This document shows, in pieces, positions 51,898 through 61,319 of a stretch of DNA of 64,000 nucleotides (its first letter is position 1; the number at the start of each line of letters is the position of its first letter). Under the pieces are notes generated by a model. It did not search any database. It saw nothing but the letters and a program-made list of their open reading frames with translations, and was not told where the DNA came from. A program made the position numbers and the translations under genes. The DNA is from Myxococcus virescens (lineage in GTDB: Bacteria; Myxococcota; Myxococcia; Myxococcales; Myxococcaceae): assembly GCF_900101905.1 (NCBI RefSeq), contig NZ_FNAJ01000004.1:248001-312000 (forward strand). The letters run 5' to 3'.

Positions 51898-51918
51898 GCC
51901 CCGCGTCTCCCCTGCCCC

Positions 51919-53136
51919 TTACGGCAGTTCCGTCTGGCCCTGCCGCCGCAGGAAGGTGGGGATGTCGAACTGGTCCTCGTCCAGCGGCAGCGGCGCGTCC
52001 TTCACCACCGCGGTGCGGGCGCTCACCGACTTGGCGCTCTCCACGGTCAGGGGCCGTGAGCCGCTGCCCTTCGTGGGCACCAGGCTGGCGACTTCCTCGC
52101 GCGCGTTCGCGAGCACGGACGGCGCCGGACGCGACAGCGGCACCTGCACCACCGGCGCCACCGTGCGGACCTTGGGCGCGTCGCGATGCACGAAGCCCGT
52201 GGCGATGATGGTGATCTTCACCTCATCCGAGATGTTCTCGTCGATGAGCGAACCGAAGATGATCTCCGCCTCGCTGTCGGCGGCGTCGTGCACCAGCGTC
52301 AGGGCCTCGTTGACCTCCTGCAGGGTCATGTCGCGGCCACCGGTGATGTTGATGAGCAGGCCCGTGGCGCCGTCGATGGAGACGTCCTCCAGCAACGGGC
52401 TGGCGATGGCCTGCTGCATGGCAATCAGCGCGCGCTTGTCACCGGTCGAGTTGCCCGTGCCCATGAGCGCGATGCCCTTGTCGCTCATGATGGTCTTCAC
52501 GTCGGCGAAGTCGACGTTGATGTAGCCGTGGTACTGGATGAGGTCGCTGATGCCCTGCACGGCGTTCAGCAGGACCTCGTCCGCGCGCTTGAAGGTCTCC
52601 AGCAGCGGCATCGGCTCGTTGGAGAGCGACAGCAGGCGCTGGTTCGGAATGGTGATGAGCGTGTCCACCGCGGCCTTGAGCTCCACGATGCCCTGCTCGG
52701 CCTGCTTGCGGCGCTTGTTGCCCTCGAAGAGGAAGGGCTTGGTGACGACGCCCACCGTGAGGCAACCCAGGCTCTTGGCGATGTCCGCGATGATGGGCGC
52801 GGCGCCCGTGCCGGTGCCGCCGCCCATGCCGGCGGTGACGAACACCATGTCGGCGCCCTCGAGCACCGCGGCAATCTGGTCACGCGACTCCAGGGCGGCC
52901 TCGCGGCCCATCTCCGGGTTGGCGCCCGCGCCCAGGCCCTTCGTCAGCGTCTGGCCCAGCTGAAGCCGGGTGGGCGCCTTGCTCGCGGCGAGCGCCTGGA
53001 CATCGGTGTTGGCGGCGATGAAGTCCACCCGGTCCAGCTTGGACAGGATCATCGTATTGACGGCGTTGCAGCCGGCCCCACCCGCCCCGACGACCCGAAT
53101 CTTGGCGGCCTGCTTGTTCTGATCGAACTGGTCCAT
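51919..53136 (-). CDS. ftsZ: Cell division protein FtsZ
   Basis: A 405-residue tubulin homologue that forms the Z-ring. [12 protein letters not shown] is the N-terminal nucleotide region and [14 protein letters not shown] the tubulin signature. [20 protein letters not shown] and [15 protein letters not shown] follow, and the C-terminal [12 protein letters not shown] is the conserved peptide that binds FtsA and other partners. An intrinsically disordered linker of about 70 residues precedes it. ATG at 53136 has GAGAGGA 5 bases upstream. ftsA lies 8 kb away, past a large surface-protein gene, so ftsZ has its own promoter region. Confidence 0.97.
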   Translation of the reverse strand: MDQFDQNKQAAKIRVVGAGGAGCNAVNTMILSKLDRVDFIAANTDVQALAASKAPTRLQLGQTLTKGLGAGANPEMGREAALESRDQIAAVLEGADMVFVTAGMGGGTGTGAAPIIADIAKSLGCLTVGVVTKPFLFEGNKRRKQAEQGIVELKAAVDTLITIPNQRLLSLSNEPMPLLETFKRADEVLLNAVQGISDLIQYHGYINVDFADVKTIMSDKGIALMGTGNSTGDKRALIAMQQAIASPLLEDVSIDGATGLLINITGGRDMTLQEVNEALTLVHDAADSEAEIIFGSLIDENISDEVKITIIATGFVHRDAPKVRTVAPVVQVPLSRPAPSVLANAREEVASLVPTKGSGSRPLTVESAKSVSARTAVVKDAPLPLDEDQFDIPTFLRRQGQTELP

Positions 53137-53192
53137 GGTGGTCCTCTCGCCCGGAGTCGCACGATGCAGCGCGCGTGCTCCCAACCCCCACA

Positions 53193-53220
53193 ATCATCAG
53201 CAAGTCCCACGCTTTGGCAA
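53193..53220 (-). promoter_or_regulatory. ftsZ: Candidate ftsZ promoter
   Basis: On the minus strand TTGCCA (53220-53215) and GATGAT (53198-53193) are 16 bases apart, about 55 bases upstream of the ftsZ ATG. Two mismatches to the -10 consensus; supported mainly by position. Confidence 0.3.
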
Positions 53221-53379
53221 GTATTCCGCTACGAGCCTGTAGCGGGATGCTGCGCGTCTGAGTCCTGACGCGCACTTACGCCAACCCATGGACGTGCAGG
53301 CGTGCGACGCGGTGGGTGAACTTCGCCCCTTGACTCGCGATACACGGCACTGCTTGGCGGGTGGGGCGCAGCATGCCCC

Positions 53380-53421
53380 AAAAAACGACGGGTGGCCCCG
53401 AAATCTCTTTCGGAGCCACCC
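53380..53421 (-). terminator. Intrinsic terminator of the large surface-protein gene
   Basis: On the minus strand GGGTGGCTCCGAAA and TTTCGGGGCCACCC form a long stem with one mismatch, and GTCG then TTTTTT follow (53385-53380 on the plus strand as six A). A clear Rho-independent terminator. Confidence 0.88.
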
Positions 53422-53433
53422 TCGCTGAAATCA

Positions 53434-53452
53434 CCCGGTGTGTTTCACCGGG
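53434..53452 (-). terminator. Accessory hairpin after the large surface gene
   Basis: CCCGGTG and CACCGGG form a perfect 7-bp stem with a 5-base loop, 18 bases past the stop of the large gene and just before the main terminator. It may slow polymerase or protect the 3' end. Confidence 0.5.
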
Positions 53453-53469
53453 GATTCAGAGCCCGTGGG

Positions 53470-56400
53470 TCAGTGCGCCTCGCGTTCCACTTCCACCTTC
53501 CCCACGCGGAGGATGGTGAACCCCACGCGGCGGTTGTTCTCACGGCCCTTCGCCGTCTTGTTGGTGTCCACCGGCTTCGTCTCGCCGTAGCCCACCGCTT
53601 CCATGCGGCCCTCGGCGATGCCCTCCTTCACCAGGAAGGCGCGCACGTTGTTCGCGCGGCGCTGGGACAGGTCCAGGTTCTTCGCGTCGTTGCCCTGGTC
53701 ATCCGTGTGGCCCTCGATGCGGACCAGCTCCACCTGCGGGTTGGCGCGCAGCACCGCGGCCACCTGCTTCAGCAGCGGGAACGAGCGGGCCAGGATGACG
53801 TCCTTTCCAGTGGCGAAGTAGACCTTCTCCAGGATGACGATGCGCTCGCCCTCGACGAGCACCTTCACCTTGCCCTTGTCGGGGCAGCCGTCCTCGTCCT
53901 GGAAGCCGTTGATGGTCTCCGGCTCGTTCGGGCACTTGTCCTCGGCGTCGGGGATGCCGTCCCGGTCGTTGTCCGGGTCCGGGCAGCCGTCCTCGTCCTG
54001 GAAGCCGTCCTTGTCCTCGGGGGCATTGGGGCAGCGATCATCCGGATCCATGATGCCGTCGCCATCCGTGTCCACCGGCGGCGGGGGCGGCGCCACATCC
54101 GGGCAGCCATCCGTGTCCTCGAAGCCGTTGACCGTCTCCGGCTCGTTCGGGCACGTGTCCGCCGTATCGGGGATGCCGTCCGCGTCGTTGTCCGGGTCGG
54201 GGCAGCCGTCCTCATCCTGGAAGCCATCCTTGTCCTCGGGCTCCGTCGGGCAGGCGTCGTCGATGTCCAGGATGCCGTCGCCGTCCGTGTCCACCGGCGC
54301 GGCCTGCTTCGGCTCGCGGGACGGCTCCGGGCTGTAGCTGAAGCCCGCGAGCAGCCGGAAGCCCGGCGTGCCGTAGCCGCGGGTGAGCCCCGGCCCACCG
54401 CCCACGTGCGCGGAGAATCCGCCCAGCGCGCGGTACTTCAGCGCCGCCAACAGCTCCAGCGGGCGCTCCTCGGTGTCCTGCTGCTCCAGGTTCACCGCGC
54501 CCACCAGCGTGGCCGCGAGCGCCAGCGGCACCTCGCTCACCGTGAAGGGCAGCTCGGCGCCCACGCCGTAGGACACCGCGTTGCCCAGGTTCAGGTTGCG
54601 CAGCTGCTGCTTCTCCCGGAAGTCCACGCCCACGTTGGCGGCCACGCGAAACCGCTCGCCGTATTCGGCCACCAGGCGCGGCTGCACGCCCACGCCCGAG
54701 CTCCCGAGGAAGTCGGAGCCGCCGCCCGTGGGCAGCACCACCGGCACCGTCAGGGCCAGGCCGAAGGAGCCCTCCTCCAGGAGGCGGGCCTTGGGCACCA
54801 GGCGCAGGTCACCGATACCACCCGAGCCCACGCCCTGGGCGAAGGACGGGTCCACCATGGGCGCCGCCTGCGAACGCTGGAGCGTCACCGGCAGCAGCAC
54901 GCCGAGCTCGAAGCGGTCGAAGAGGCCCACCGAGCCCATCAGGTCCACACCCACCTGGCTGCGCACCAGCGCGGTGATGAACCGGCCCGAGCGCGGGTCC
55001 ATGAAGTTGAGCGGCTTGTCCGCGTAGTTGACGGACACGCCCACGTTCCAACCCAGATGGGAATGCACCTGGGCGCTCTGGACGCCCAGGATGTCCTTTG
55101 AGCTCGGCCCCGGCTTGTACTGCTGCACGTCGATGGCCTGGGACGCGGACAGCGTGGGCACCTGCGCCACGGCCGGCCGCGACACCATCAGGACCGCCAG
55201 CGCAAGCACGGCGGCGGCGGCGGCCACAGGGGCCCCACCGGCCCGCCCCGCCGAGCGGCAGAAGCGGCCCAGCAGGGGCAGCCCGAGCAGCAGCAGCGCC
55301 AGCGGAGCGAAGGTGCCCGCCCCGCTCGTGCTGCACCCACGGCCGGAGATGACGAAGTCGTCGTTGCCGTCCAGCGGGTTGGTCCCGCCGGAGACCTCCT
55401 CGCCGTCGTTCACGCCGCCGCCGTCCGTGTCGGCGTTGTTCGGGTCCGTCTCGCCGTTGTCGAAGGAGCCGTTGCGGTTGGCGTCCTCCGCGCCGTCCAG
55501 CAGGCCGTCGCCGTCCGTGTCCGGGTTCAGCGGGTTGGTGGGGTTGGAGCCACGCACCTCCACGCCGTCCGTCAGGCCGTCAGCGTCCGTGTCCGGGTTG
55601 TTCGGGTCCGTCTCCGTGCTGTCGACGCGGCCATCGTGATTGGCATCCTCATCACCGTCCAGCAGGCCGTCACCATCCGTGTCCGGGTTCTTTGGGTCGG
55701 TGGTGGTGCTCGGGTCCGCGTCCGGACGGAAGTTGGGCGAGGTGCGGTCCGTGTCCGCCGGAGCGCTCTCCAGCGTCACACCCATCTCCGTGCCATCCAG
55801 GATGCCGTCGTTGTCGCTGTCCGGATCCAACGCATCGATGAGGCCGTCACCATCCGTGTCGGTGATGCCGTCGATGCCGTCCGGAACGCCGTCGTCGTCG
55901 CTGTCCGCGTCGTTGGGGTCCAGGCCCCGCGCGATTTCGGTCGCATCATCGATGCCGTCGCCGTCGGAGTCGACGTCGTCCGCGGGGTTGAGCGGATCCG
56001 TCTCGCCTGGGTCCACCCGGCCGTTGCGGTTGGCGTCCTCGATGCCGTCACGCACGCTGCCGCCATCCGTGTCGGGGTTGAGCGGGTCCGTCGTCGTGGT
56101 CGGGTCGGAGTCCGCCACGAAGCGCGTCGTGTCCGTACCGGCGCCCTGGGGCTCGGTGAGGCCCAGCTCCAGACCGTCCGACAGCAGGTCGCCATCGGTA
56201 TCCCAGTTGTTCGGGTCCGTCTCGCCCTCATCGACGATGCCGTTGTGGTTGGCGTCCTCGTTGCCATCCAGGATGCCGTCGTCATCCGAGTCGTCGTCGA
56301 GCGGATCCGTCCCCGCGGTATTCACCTCGATGCCGTCCGGCAGTCCGTCACCGTCCGTGTCGGCGTTCTCCGGGTCCGTGCCCAGCACAACCTCCTCGGC

Positions 56401-59400
56401 GTCCGTCAGGCCGTCGCCATCCGTGTCGACCGCGACCGACCAGTTGTAGGTCGCCGGCGTGCCGTCCACGTTGCCCGCCTCATCCACCGCGCGGACGCTC
56501 AGCGTGTGGCTGCCTCCCGCCAGGCCCGTGAAGGTGACTGGGTCCGAGCACGGCACGTACGCCGCGCCGTCCAGGCTGCACTCGTACGTCACCGGGGATT
56601 CGTCCGAATCGAAGTCGAACGTCGCGGTGCCAGGCGCTTCCGTCAGCGGCGGGCCGGAGATGATGAGGGTGTCCGGCGCGGAGGTGTCCACCGTCCAGGT
56701 GTAGCTGGCCGGCGTCGGGTCCGCGTTGCCATCCTCATCCACCGCGCGCACCGCCAGGGTGTGCTCGCCGTCATCCAAGCCCGTGAAGGTGGCCGGGTCC
56801 GTGCACGCCGTGAAGGCCGCGCCGTCCAGGCTGCACTCGTACGTCACCGGGGATTCGTCCGAGTCGAAGTCGAACGTCGCCGAATCACTGTTGGAGAGCG
56901 CGGGCGGCGTCGAGGTGAACGTCGTCTCCGGCGGCTCCGCGTCCACGATGAACGTGTGCGTCACCGTCGTGCTGGTATTGCCCGCCTCGTCCTCCGCCGT
57001 GACGGACACCGAGTGGGGACCTTCCGACAGCGTGTCGCCCACGGGGAGCGACCAGTTGCCAGACGGGTCGGCCACCACCGTGCCCACCGTGACGCCATCC
57101 ACCACCACCGTCACGGTGCTGCCCGCCTCCGTCGTTCCGGAGTACGTCACCACCGGCACATCGAGCACCGCGCCATTCGCGGGCGTGGTGATGACCACCA
57201 CCGGCGGCGTTGCATCCACCGTCCAGGTGTACACGGCGGGCGTCGCGTCCACGTTGCCGGCCGCATCCACCGCGCGCACCGCAAGCGTGTGGTCACCGTC
57301 CGGCAGCGGGCCGAACTGTGCCTGGGCTGGGCACGCCGTGAAAGGCGCGCCGTTCAGCGAGCACTCGTACGTCACCGGAGACTCGTTCGACGAGAAGACG
57401 AAGTCCGCGGTGGCCACGTTCGTCACCACCGCCGGGCCACTGTCGATGGCGGTATCCGGCGCCGCCGTATCCACCGTGAAGGTGGAGCTCGTCGGAGCGC
57501 TGGTGTTGCCCGCATCATCCGTCGCCGTGACGGTGACCGTGTACGGACCGTCCGGCAGCGTCACCGGCGGCGTGAAGGTCCAGTTGCCACCGGCATCGAC
57601 CGGGATGGGGCCGTAGGGCACGCCATCCAGCACCAGCGTCACGGACTCAGCGCCGTCGGCCGTTCCGGTGATGGTCACCACCCCGTCATCCAGCACCGCG
57701 CCGTTCGCGGGCGTGGTGATGAGCGGCGCCACCGGCGGCGTCAAATCCACCGTCCAGGTGTGCTCGGCGGGCGTCGGGTCCACGTTGCCGGCCGCGTCCA
57801 CCGCGCGAACCAGGAGCGTGTGCTCCCCTTCCGAGAAGCCGTCGAACGTCACCGTCTCCGCGCACGGCACGTAGGCCGCGCCGTCCAGGCTGCACTCGTA
57901 GGTGGAGCCCGGCTCGGAAGCGGCGAACTCGAACGAGGCCGAATTCGACGAGGTCGGCGTCGCCGGGCCGCTCACGACGAGCGTGTCGGGCGCCGTCGTG
58001 TCCACCGTCCACGCGTACTGCGCGGGCGTCGGGTCCACGTTGCCCGCCGCGTCCACCGCGCGCACCAGGAGCAGGTGGTCCCCATCCGCCAGCCCCGTGA
58101 AGGTCGCGGGGTCGACGCAAGCCACATAGACGCCCCCATCCAGGCTGCACTCGTAGGCCACGCCTCCGCCTTCCGAGCGAAGGTCAAAGGTGGCGGACGC
58201 GTCCCGCGTCAGCAGCATCGGGCCGGAGTCGATGAACGTGTCAGGCGCCGACAGGTCGACGATGAACGTGCTCGTCACCGGACCCGCGGAGTTGCCCGCC
58301 GGGTCGACGCTGGTGATGGACACCGTGTGCGGCCCCTCGTCGAGCGGCTCCGGCACGGTGAAGGTCCAGTTGCCGTCCTCATCGACCAGGATGGGGCCGT
58401 GCGTGGCGCCGCCCACGTCCAGGTAGATGTTGCTGCCCGGCTCACCCGTTCCCGTCAGCGTCGGCGTCCCGGTGGCGACCTCCTCCTGGTCCGCGGGCGA
58501 GTCGATGGTCGGCAGCGTCGGGGGCGTGAGGTCCACCGTCCACGCGTACGTCGCGGGCGTCGGGTCCACGTTGCCCGCCGCATCCACCGCGCGCACCGCC
58601 AGCGTCTGGTTGCCCTCGCTCAGCCCCGGGAACGCCTGCGGGTCTGTACAGGCCGTGAAAGGCGCGCCGTTCAGCGAGCACTCGTACGTCACCGGGCTCT
58701 CATTCGAGCTGAAGTCGAACGTGGCACTGGTGGCGTTCGTCACCGCCGGCGGGCCGCTCACGATGGTGGTGTCCGGCGCGGTGGCATCCACCGTCCACGT
58801 CCGGGTGGCGGGCGTCGGGTCCATGTTGCCCGCCGCGTCCACCGCGCGCACCGCCAGGGTATGCGCACCGTCCGCCAGTCCCGGGAACGTCTGCGGGTCT
58901 GTGCAGGCCACGAAGGGCGCGCCGTCCAGCGAGCACTCGTACGTCACCGAGCTCTCGTCCGAGCTGAAGTCGAACGTGGCGTTGGGGGATGTCGTCGTCC
59001 CCGAAGGGCCGCTGACAATCGTCGTGTCCGGTGCCGTCGTGTCCACCGTCCACGCGTACGTCGCAGGCGTCGGGTCCATGTTGCCCGCCGCGTCCACCGC
59101 GCGCACCGCCAGGGTCTGGTCGCCCTCGCTCATGCCTGGGAACGTCTGCGGGTCCGCGCAGGCCACGAACGGACCGCCGTTCAGCGCGCACTGGTACGTC
59201 ACCGGGCTCTCGTTGGAGATGAAGTCGAACGTGGCGCTGGTGGAGTTCGACACCGCCGGCGGCCCACTCACGATGGTGGTATCCGGAGGCGTGGTGTCGG
59301 AGACCACGGTGAAGCTATTGGTGTTGCTCAGCACGGACGACACGCCCTGGAACAGGGCGTAGGCATTCACCGTGTGCGCACCGACGGACAGATCCGCGGT

Positions 59401-60984
59401 CGGCGTGAAGCTGAAGTTCCCCGAGGGGTCCGCCGGCACGCGGGCCACTTCGACGCCATCCACGAAGATGACCACCGTGGAGTTCGCGGGGGCAGTACCG
59501 CTGATGACCGGACGAAAGCCCGTGTTGGAGCCGTTGGCAGGCGTCACCACCACGGGGGCCGCCACATTCGCCGGGAAGGCACCCGGCAGGATGGTGACGA
59601 CACCGGCGTTGCCAGGAGCGGCACCATACGTGAACCCGTCCGGAGCGCTGGCCGTCGGCTGCGTGCCCGCGGCACCGCCCGTGACGACCGGGGTGCATCC
59701 CACCGCGGCGCCCTGAATCAGCACGCGACCACCACCGCCACCGCCACCCGTTCCGTGCTGGTCGTACGTGGTGCTGCCACCAGCGCCGCCCCTGGCCGTC
59801 ACCGTATTGGCCGAGCACTGCAGGGCTCCAGTGACGCGCAGATACACGGTACCGCCAGCGCCAGCGCCGCCTGCGGCGTCATTGGCAAGCCCCACGGCGT
59901 TGACGCCCGCCACGCCATCCGCCGACACGCGACCCGCCCCCGAGAGCGAAGTCGCGCGGATGAACACGACACCACCACCCGCGCTCCCACCGCCCGCGGC
60001 GTCGTCGTTGCCATGGCCCGCGCCACCACCGCCGCCGAACACCGCATGGGACACCGCATCGAAGGTCAGCGAAGCGCCACCGAAACCGCCCACCGCGCGG
60101 GAGGCCGGTGCCTCTTCGCCCACCCACGTGCGGCCACCGATGCCGCCCGCACCCGCGTTGCTGCCGCCACCGCCACCCGAGTTGTGGCAGACGCCACCGC
60201 CACCCGCGTTCGCGACGTTGCCCCGACCCGTCGCCCCAGCAGCAGGCGGGAAGGCGCCATTACCAAAACGGCCGAGCACCAGGCCTTCACCCTTCTCCGT
60301 CCCGCCCGGCCAAGCCTGGTCCACGCCAGTGCAGCCGTCTCCGTCACCATTCCAGGCGAAGCCACCGCGGAACCCCCGGCCATCCGCGTGGATGGAGCCC
60401 ACGTTGTTCACAGGTCCCTGCGACAGGAAGGCCACCACACCACCCGTGGTGCCATCCCAGGCACCCGCCACGATGCTGCCCGCGGCGTTCACCGTCACAG
60501 AGGTGTACTCGGGCACCCGAATGGCCTGCGTCGCGTTGGCCGCGAAGTTCACCGTGAGCGGCTGCGAGAAGTTGAGGCGCGTCGCCGTGAGGCTCTGAAT
60601 CCGCGCGAGCTCCCAGCGGCCCACCGGGCCCCCGACCAGATTGACGGCCGTCTGGCTCCCAGACGCAGGCGCCGTGAGGCCCGCGGTCTGGTACACCATC
60701 ACCAGGTTGCCCACCGCGAAGCCCGTGGACGAGGCGACAGGCACAAAGCTCTGTCCCGCCGGCACTGCGGCCGTCACACGCGTGTAGGTGTTGATGACTG
60801 TGCCGGCGACACCGACGGTCAGCGCGCCGCTGCTCCCGTTCCCCAGGCCAAAGGTGTCCACCGCGGCCTTCGCCACGGGACCCAGCAGCGCCGCGCACAG
60901 CAGCACCAGAGGTGCGACGGCCAAGCCGAGGCGTCCTCGGGAAACCCGCTCAAGCAGGGGAACGTAAAAGGTCTTTCGAGTCAT
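53470..60984 (-). CDS. Giant surface protein: adhesin-like repeats, MYXO-CTERM-like segment, then OmpA-family beta-barrel protein
   Basis: A 2504-residue single reading frame. Residues 1-40 are a signal peptide (LGLAVAPLVLLCAALLG). A Gly-rich domain runs to about 480. From about 480 to 1520 come Ig-like segments and eight copies of a Cys-paired module (TYECSLDGAPFVACTDP type). DTDGDG-type thrombospondin-3 repeats follow to 1865. At C1884 GCSTSGAGTFAPLALLLLG plus an Arg-containing tail resembles a MYXO-CTERM. A second hydrophobic stretch (VAAAAAVLALAVLMVSRPAV) then precedes a beta-barrel of about 300 residues, further TSP3 repeats, and an OmpA domain (RIEGHTDDQGNDAKNLDLSQ). ATG at 60984 gives MTRKTFYVPLLE. 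It lies between ftsA and ftsZ and is terminated at both ends. It looks like a fusion of two surface proteins. Confidence 0.85.
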   Translation of the reverse strand: MTRKTFYVPLLERVSRGRLGLAVAPLVLLCAALLGPVAKAAVDTFGLGNGSSGALTVGVAGTVINTYTRVTAAVPAGQSFVPVASSTGFAVGNLVMVYQTAGLTAPASGSQTAVNLVGGPVGRWELARIQSLTATRLNFSQPLTVNFAANATQAIRVPEYTSVTVNAAGSIVAGAWDGTTGGVVAFLSQGPVNNVGSIHADGRGFRGGFAWNGDGDGCTGVDQAWPGGTEKGEGLVLGRFGNGAFPPAAGATGRGNVANAGGGGVCHNSGGGGGSNAGAGGIGGRTWVGEEAPASRAVGGFGGASLTFDAVSHAVFGGGGGAGHGNDDAAGGGSAGGGVVFIRATSLSGAGRVSADGVAGVNAVGLANDAAGGAGAGGTVYLRVTGALQCSANTVTARGGAGGSTTYDQHGTGGGGGGGRVLIQGAAVGCTPVVTGGAAGTQPTASAPDGFTYGAAPGNAGVVTILPGAFPANVAAPVVVTPANGSNTGFRPVISGTAPANSTVVIFVDGVEVARVPADPSGNFSFTPTADLSVGAHTVNAYALFQGVSSVLSNTNSFTVVSDTTPPDTTIVSGPPAVSNSTSATFDFISNESPVTYQCALNGGPFVACADPQTFPGMSEGDQTLAVRAVDAAGNMDPTPATYAWTVDTTAPDTTIVSGPSGTTTSPNATFDFSSDESSVTYECSLDGAPFVACTDPQTFPGLADGAHTLAVRAVDAAGNMDPTPATRTWTVDATAPDTTIVSGPPAVTNATSATFDFSSNESPVTYECSLNGAPFTACTDPQAFPGLSEGNQTLAVRAVDAAGNVDPTPATYAWTVDLTPPTLPTIDSPADQEEVATGTPTLTGTGEPGSNIYLDVGGATHGPILVDEDGNWTFTVPEPLDEGPHTVSITSVDPAGNSAGPVTSTFIVDLSAPDTFIDSGPMLLTRDASATFDLRSEGGGVAYECSLDGGVYVACVDPATFTGLADGDHLLLVRAVDAAGNVDPTPAQYAWTVDTTAPDTLVVSGPATPTSSNSASFEFAASEPGSTYECSLDGAAYVPCAETVTFDGFSEGEHTLLVRAVDAAGNVDPTPAEHTWTVDLTPPVAPLITTPANGAVLDDGVVTITGTADGAESVTLVLDGVPYGPIPVDAGGNWTFTPPVTLPDGPYTVTVTATDDAGNTSAPTSSTFTVDTAAPDTAIDSGPAVVTNVATADFVFSSNESPVTYECSLNGAPFTACPAQAQFGPLPDGDHTLAVRAVDAAGNVDATPAVYTWTVDATPPVVVITTPANGAVLDVPVVTYSGTTEAGSTVTVVVDGVTVGTVVADPSGNWSLPVGDTLSEGPHSVSVTAEDEAGNTSTTVTHTFIVDAEPPETTFTSTPPALSNSDSATFDFDSDESPVTYECSLDGAAFTACTDPATFTGLDDGEHTLAVRAVDEDGNADPTPASYTWTVDTSAPDTLIISGPPLTEAPGTATFDFDSDESPVTYECSLDGAAYVPCSDPVTFTGLAGGSHTLSVRAVDEAGNVDGTPATYNWSVAVDTDGDGLTDAEEVVLGTDPENADTDGDGLPDGIEVNTAGTDPLDDDSDDDGILDGNEDANHNGIVDEGETDPNNWDTDGDLLSDGLELGLTEPQGAGTDTTRFVADSDPTTTTDPLNPDTDGGSVRDGIEDANRNGRVDPGETDPLNPADDVDSDGDGIDDATEIARGLDPNDADSDDDGVPDGIDGITDTDGDGLIDALDPDSDNDGILDGTEMGVTLESAPADTDRTSPNFRPDADPSTTTDPKNPDTDGDGLLDGDEDANHDGRVDSTETDPNNPDTDADGLTDGVEVRGSNPTNPLNPDTDGDGLLDGAEDANRNGSFDNGETDPNNADTDGGGVNDGEEVSGGTNPLDGNDDFVISGRGCSTSGAGTFAPLALLLLGLPLLGRFCRSAGRAGGAPVAAAAAVLALAVLMVSRPAVAQVPTLSASQAIDVQQYKPGPSSKDILGVQSAQVHSHLGWNVGVSVNYADKPLNFMDPRSGRFITALVRSQVGVDLMGSVGLFDRFELGVLLPVTLQRSQAAPMVDPSFAQGVGSGGIGDLRLVPKARLLEEGSFGLALTVPVVLPTGGGSDFLGSSGVGVQPRLVAEYGERFRVAANVGVDFREKQQLRNLNLGNAVSYGVGAELPFTVSEVPLALAATLVGAVNLEQQDTEERPLELLAALKYRALGGFSAHVGGGPGLTRGYGTPGFRLLAGFSYSPEPSREPKQAAPVDTDGDGILDIDDACPTEPEDKDGFQDEDGCPDPDNDADGIPDTADTCPNEPETVNGFEDTDGCPDVAPPPPPVDTDGDGIMDPDDRCPNAPEDKDGFQDEDGCPDPDNDRDGIPDAEDKCPNEPETINGFQDEDGCPDKGKVKVLVEGERIVILEKVYFATGKDVILARSFPLLKQVAAVLRANPQVELVRIEGHTDDQGNDAKNLDLSQRRANNVRAFLVKEGIAEGRMEAVGYGETKPVDTNKTAKGRENNRRVGFTILRVGKVEVEREAH

Positions 60985-61194
60985 AAACCTGGGGTCGTTG
61001 GGGGGTGTGGGCCCAGCGGCAAATGCCGCACATAGCAATCCGAGAGCCAGCCGCTGTCCAATCTACGACGCTGGAGATTCCGAGGATTTCAGCGTCCGGC
61101 TCACGGGGTATCCCGTGCCCCATCCGAACCACGGATCCAGATTCCGGAAACTGGACCGGCTCGGGCACTTCGGAGGGCAACCCACCAGGTCGGC

Positions 61195-61225
61195 TGACGC
61201 GTCAAACCAGGACGCTGACGCGTCA
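61195..61225. promoter_or_regulatory. Tandem palindromic operator-like sites, TGACGCGTCA
   Basis: The perfect palindrome TGACGCGTCA occurs at 61195-61204 and 61216-61225, 21 bases apart (two helical turns), within a wider direct repeat GCTGACGCGTCAA. It sits 210-240 bases upstream of the large gene's start. Two same-face dyads are what a dimeric or tetrameric regulator would need. Confidence 0.55.
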
Positions 61226-61258
61226 ACCGGGACGCAGGGTGTGTGGCCCACGGCCAAC

Positions 61259-61289
61259 AAAAAAGGGCCCCCCTTTCGGAGAGCCCTTT
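61259..61289 (-). terminator. Intrinsic terminator of the ftsA operon
   Basis: On the minus strand AAAGGGCTCTCC and GGGGGGCCCTTT make a 12-bp stem (two T-G pairs) capped by a GAAA tetraloop and followed by more T (six T in all, 61264-61259). It lies 31 bases after the ftsA stop. A very strong Rho-independent terminator, so ftsA and the large gene are separate transcripts by default. Confidence 0.92.
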
Positions 61290-61319
61290 GGCAACGCGGT
61301 GGGCGCTCGGCCCGGCGCG

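Larger units (their letters stand above)
53137..53469. other. Intergenic region between the large surface gene and ftsZ
   Basis: About 330 bases. From the large gene's stop leftwards it holds a 7-bp hairpin (53434-53452), an intrinsic terminator (53380-53421), a 7-bp hairpin (CCGCTAC/GTAGCGG at 53226-53245) and then the ftsZ leader. There is no gene. Confidence 0.6.
60985..61319. other. Promoter region of the large surface gene
   Basis: About 335 bases between the ftsA stop and the large gene. From the ftsA side it holds the ftsA terminator (61259-61289), two TGACGCGTCA palindromes (61195-61225), and a 6-bp hairpin (CACGGG/CCCGTG at 61112-61127). No convincing -35/-10 pair or gene was found. 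Confidence 0.55.

Noticed and set aside
56400..59300. Regularly spaced similar sequence that looks CRISPR-like
   Set aside because: The repeat period is protein-module sized, copies diverge, and they encode Cys-paired Ig-like modules in one frame. No short exact repeats with unique spacers.
55636..61035. A 1799-residue open frame on the plus strand across the large surface gene
   Set aside because: It is antisense to a repeat-rich, domain-bearing gene. Codon bias and repeats keep the frame open; its translation is Arg/Val/His-rich low complexity without domains.
61105..61130. Possible sigma-54 promoter near GGGGCACGGGATACC upstream of the large gene
   Set aside because: The -24-like GGCAC is present but no GC dinucleotide falls at the -12 spacing.
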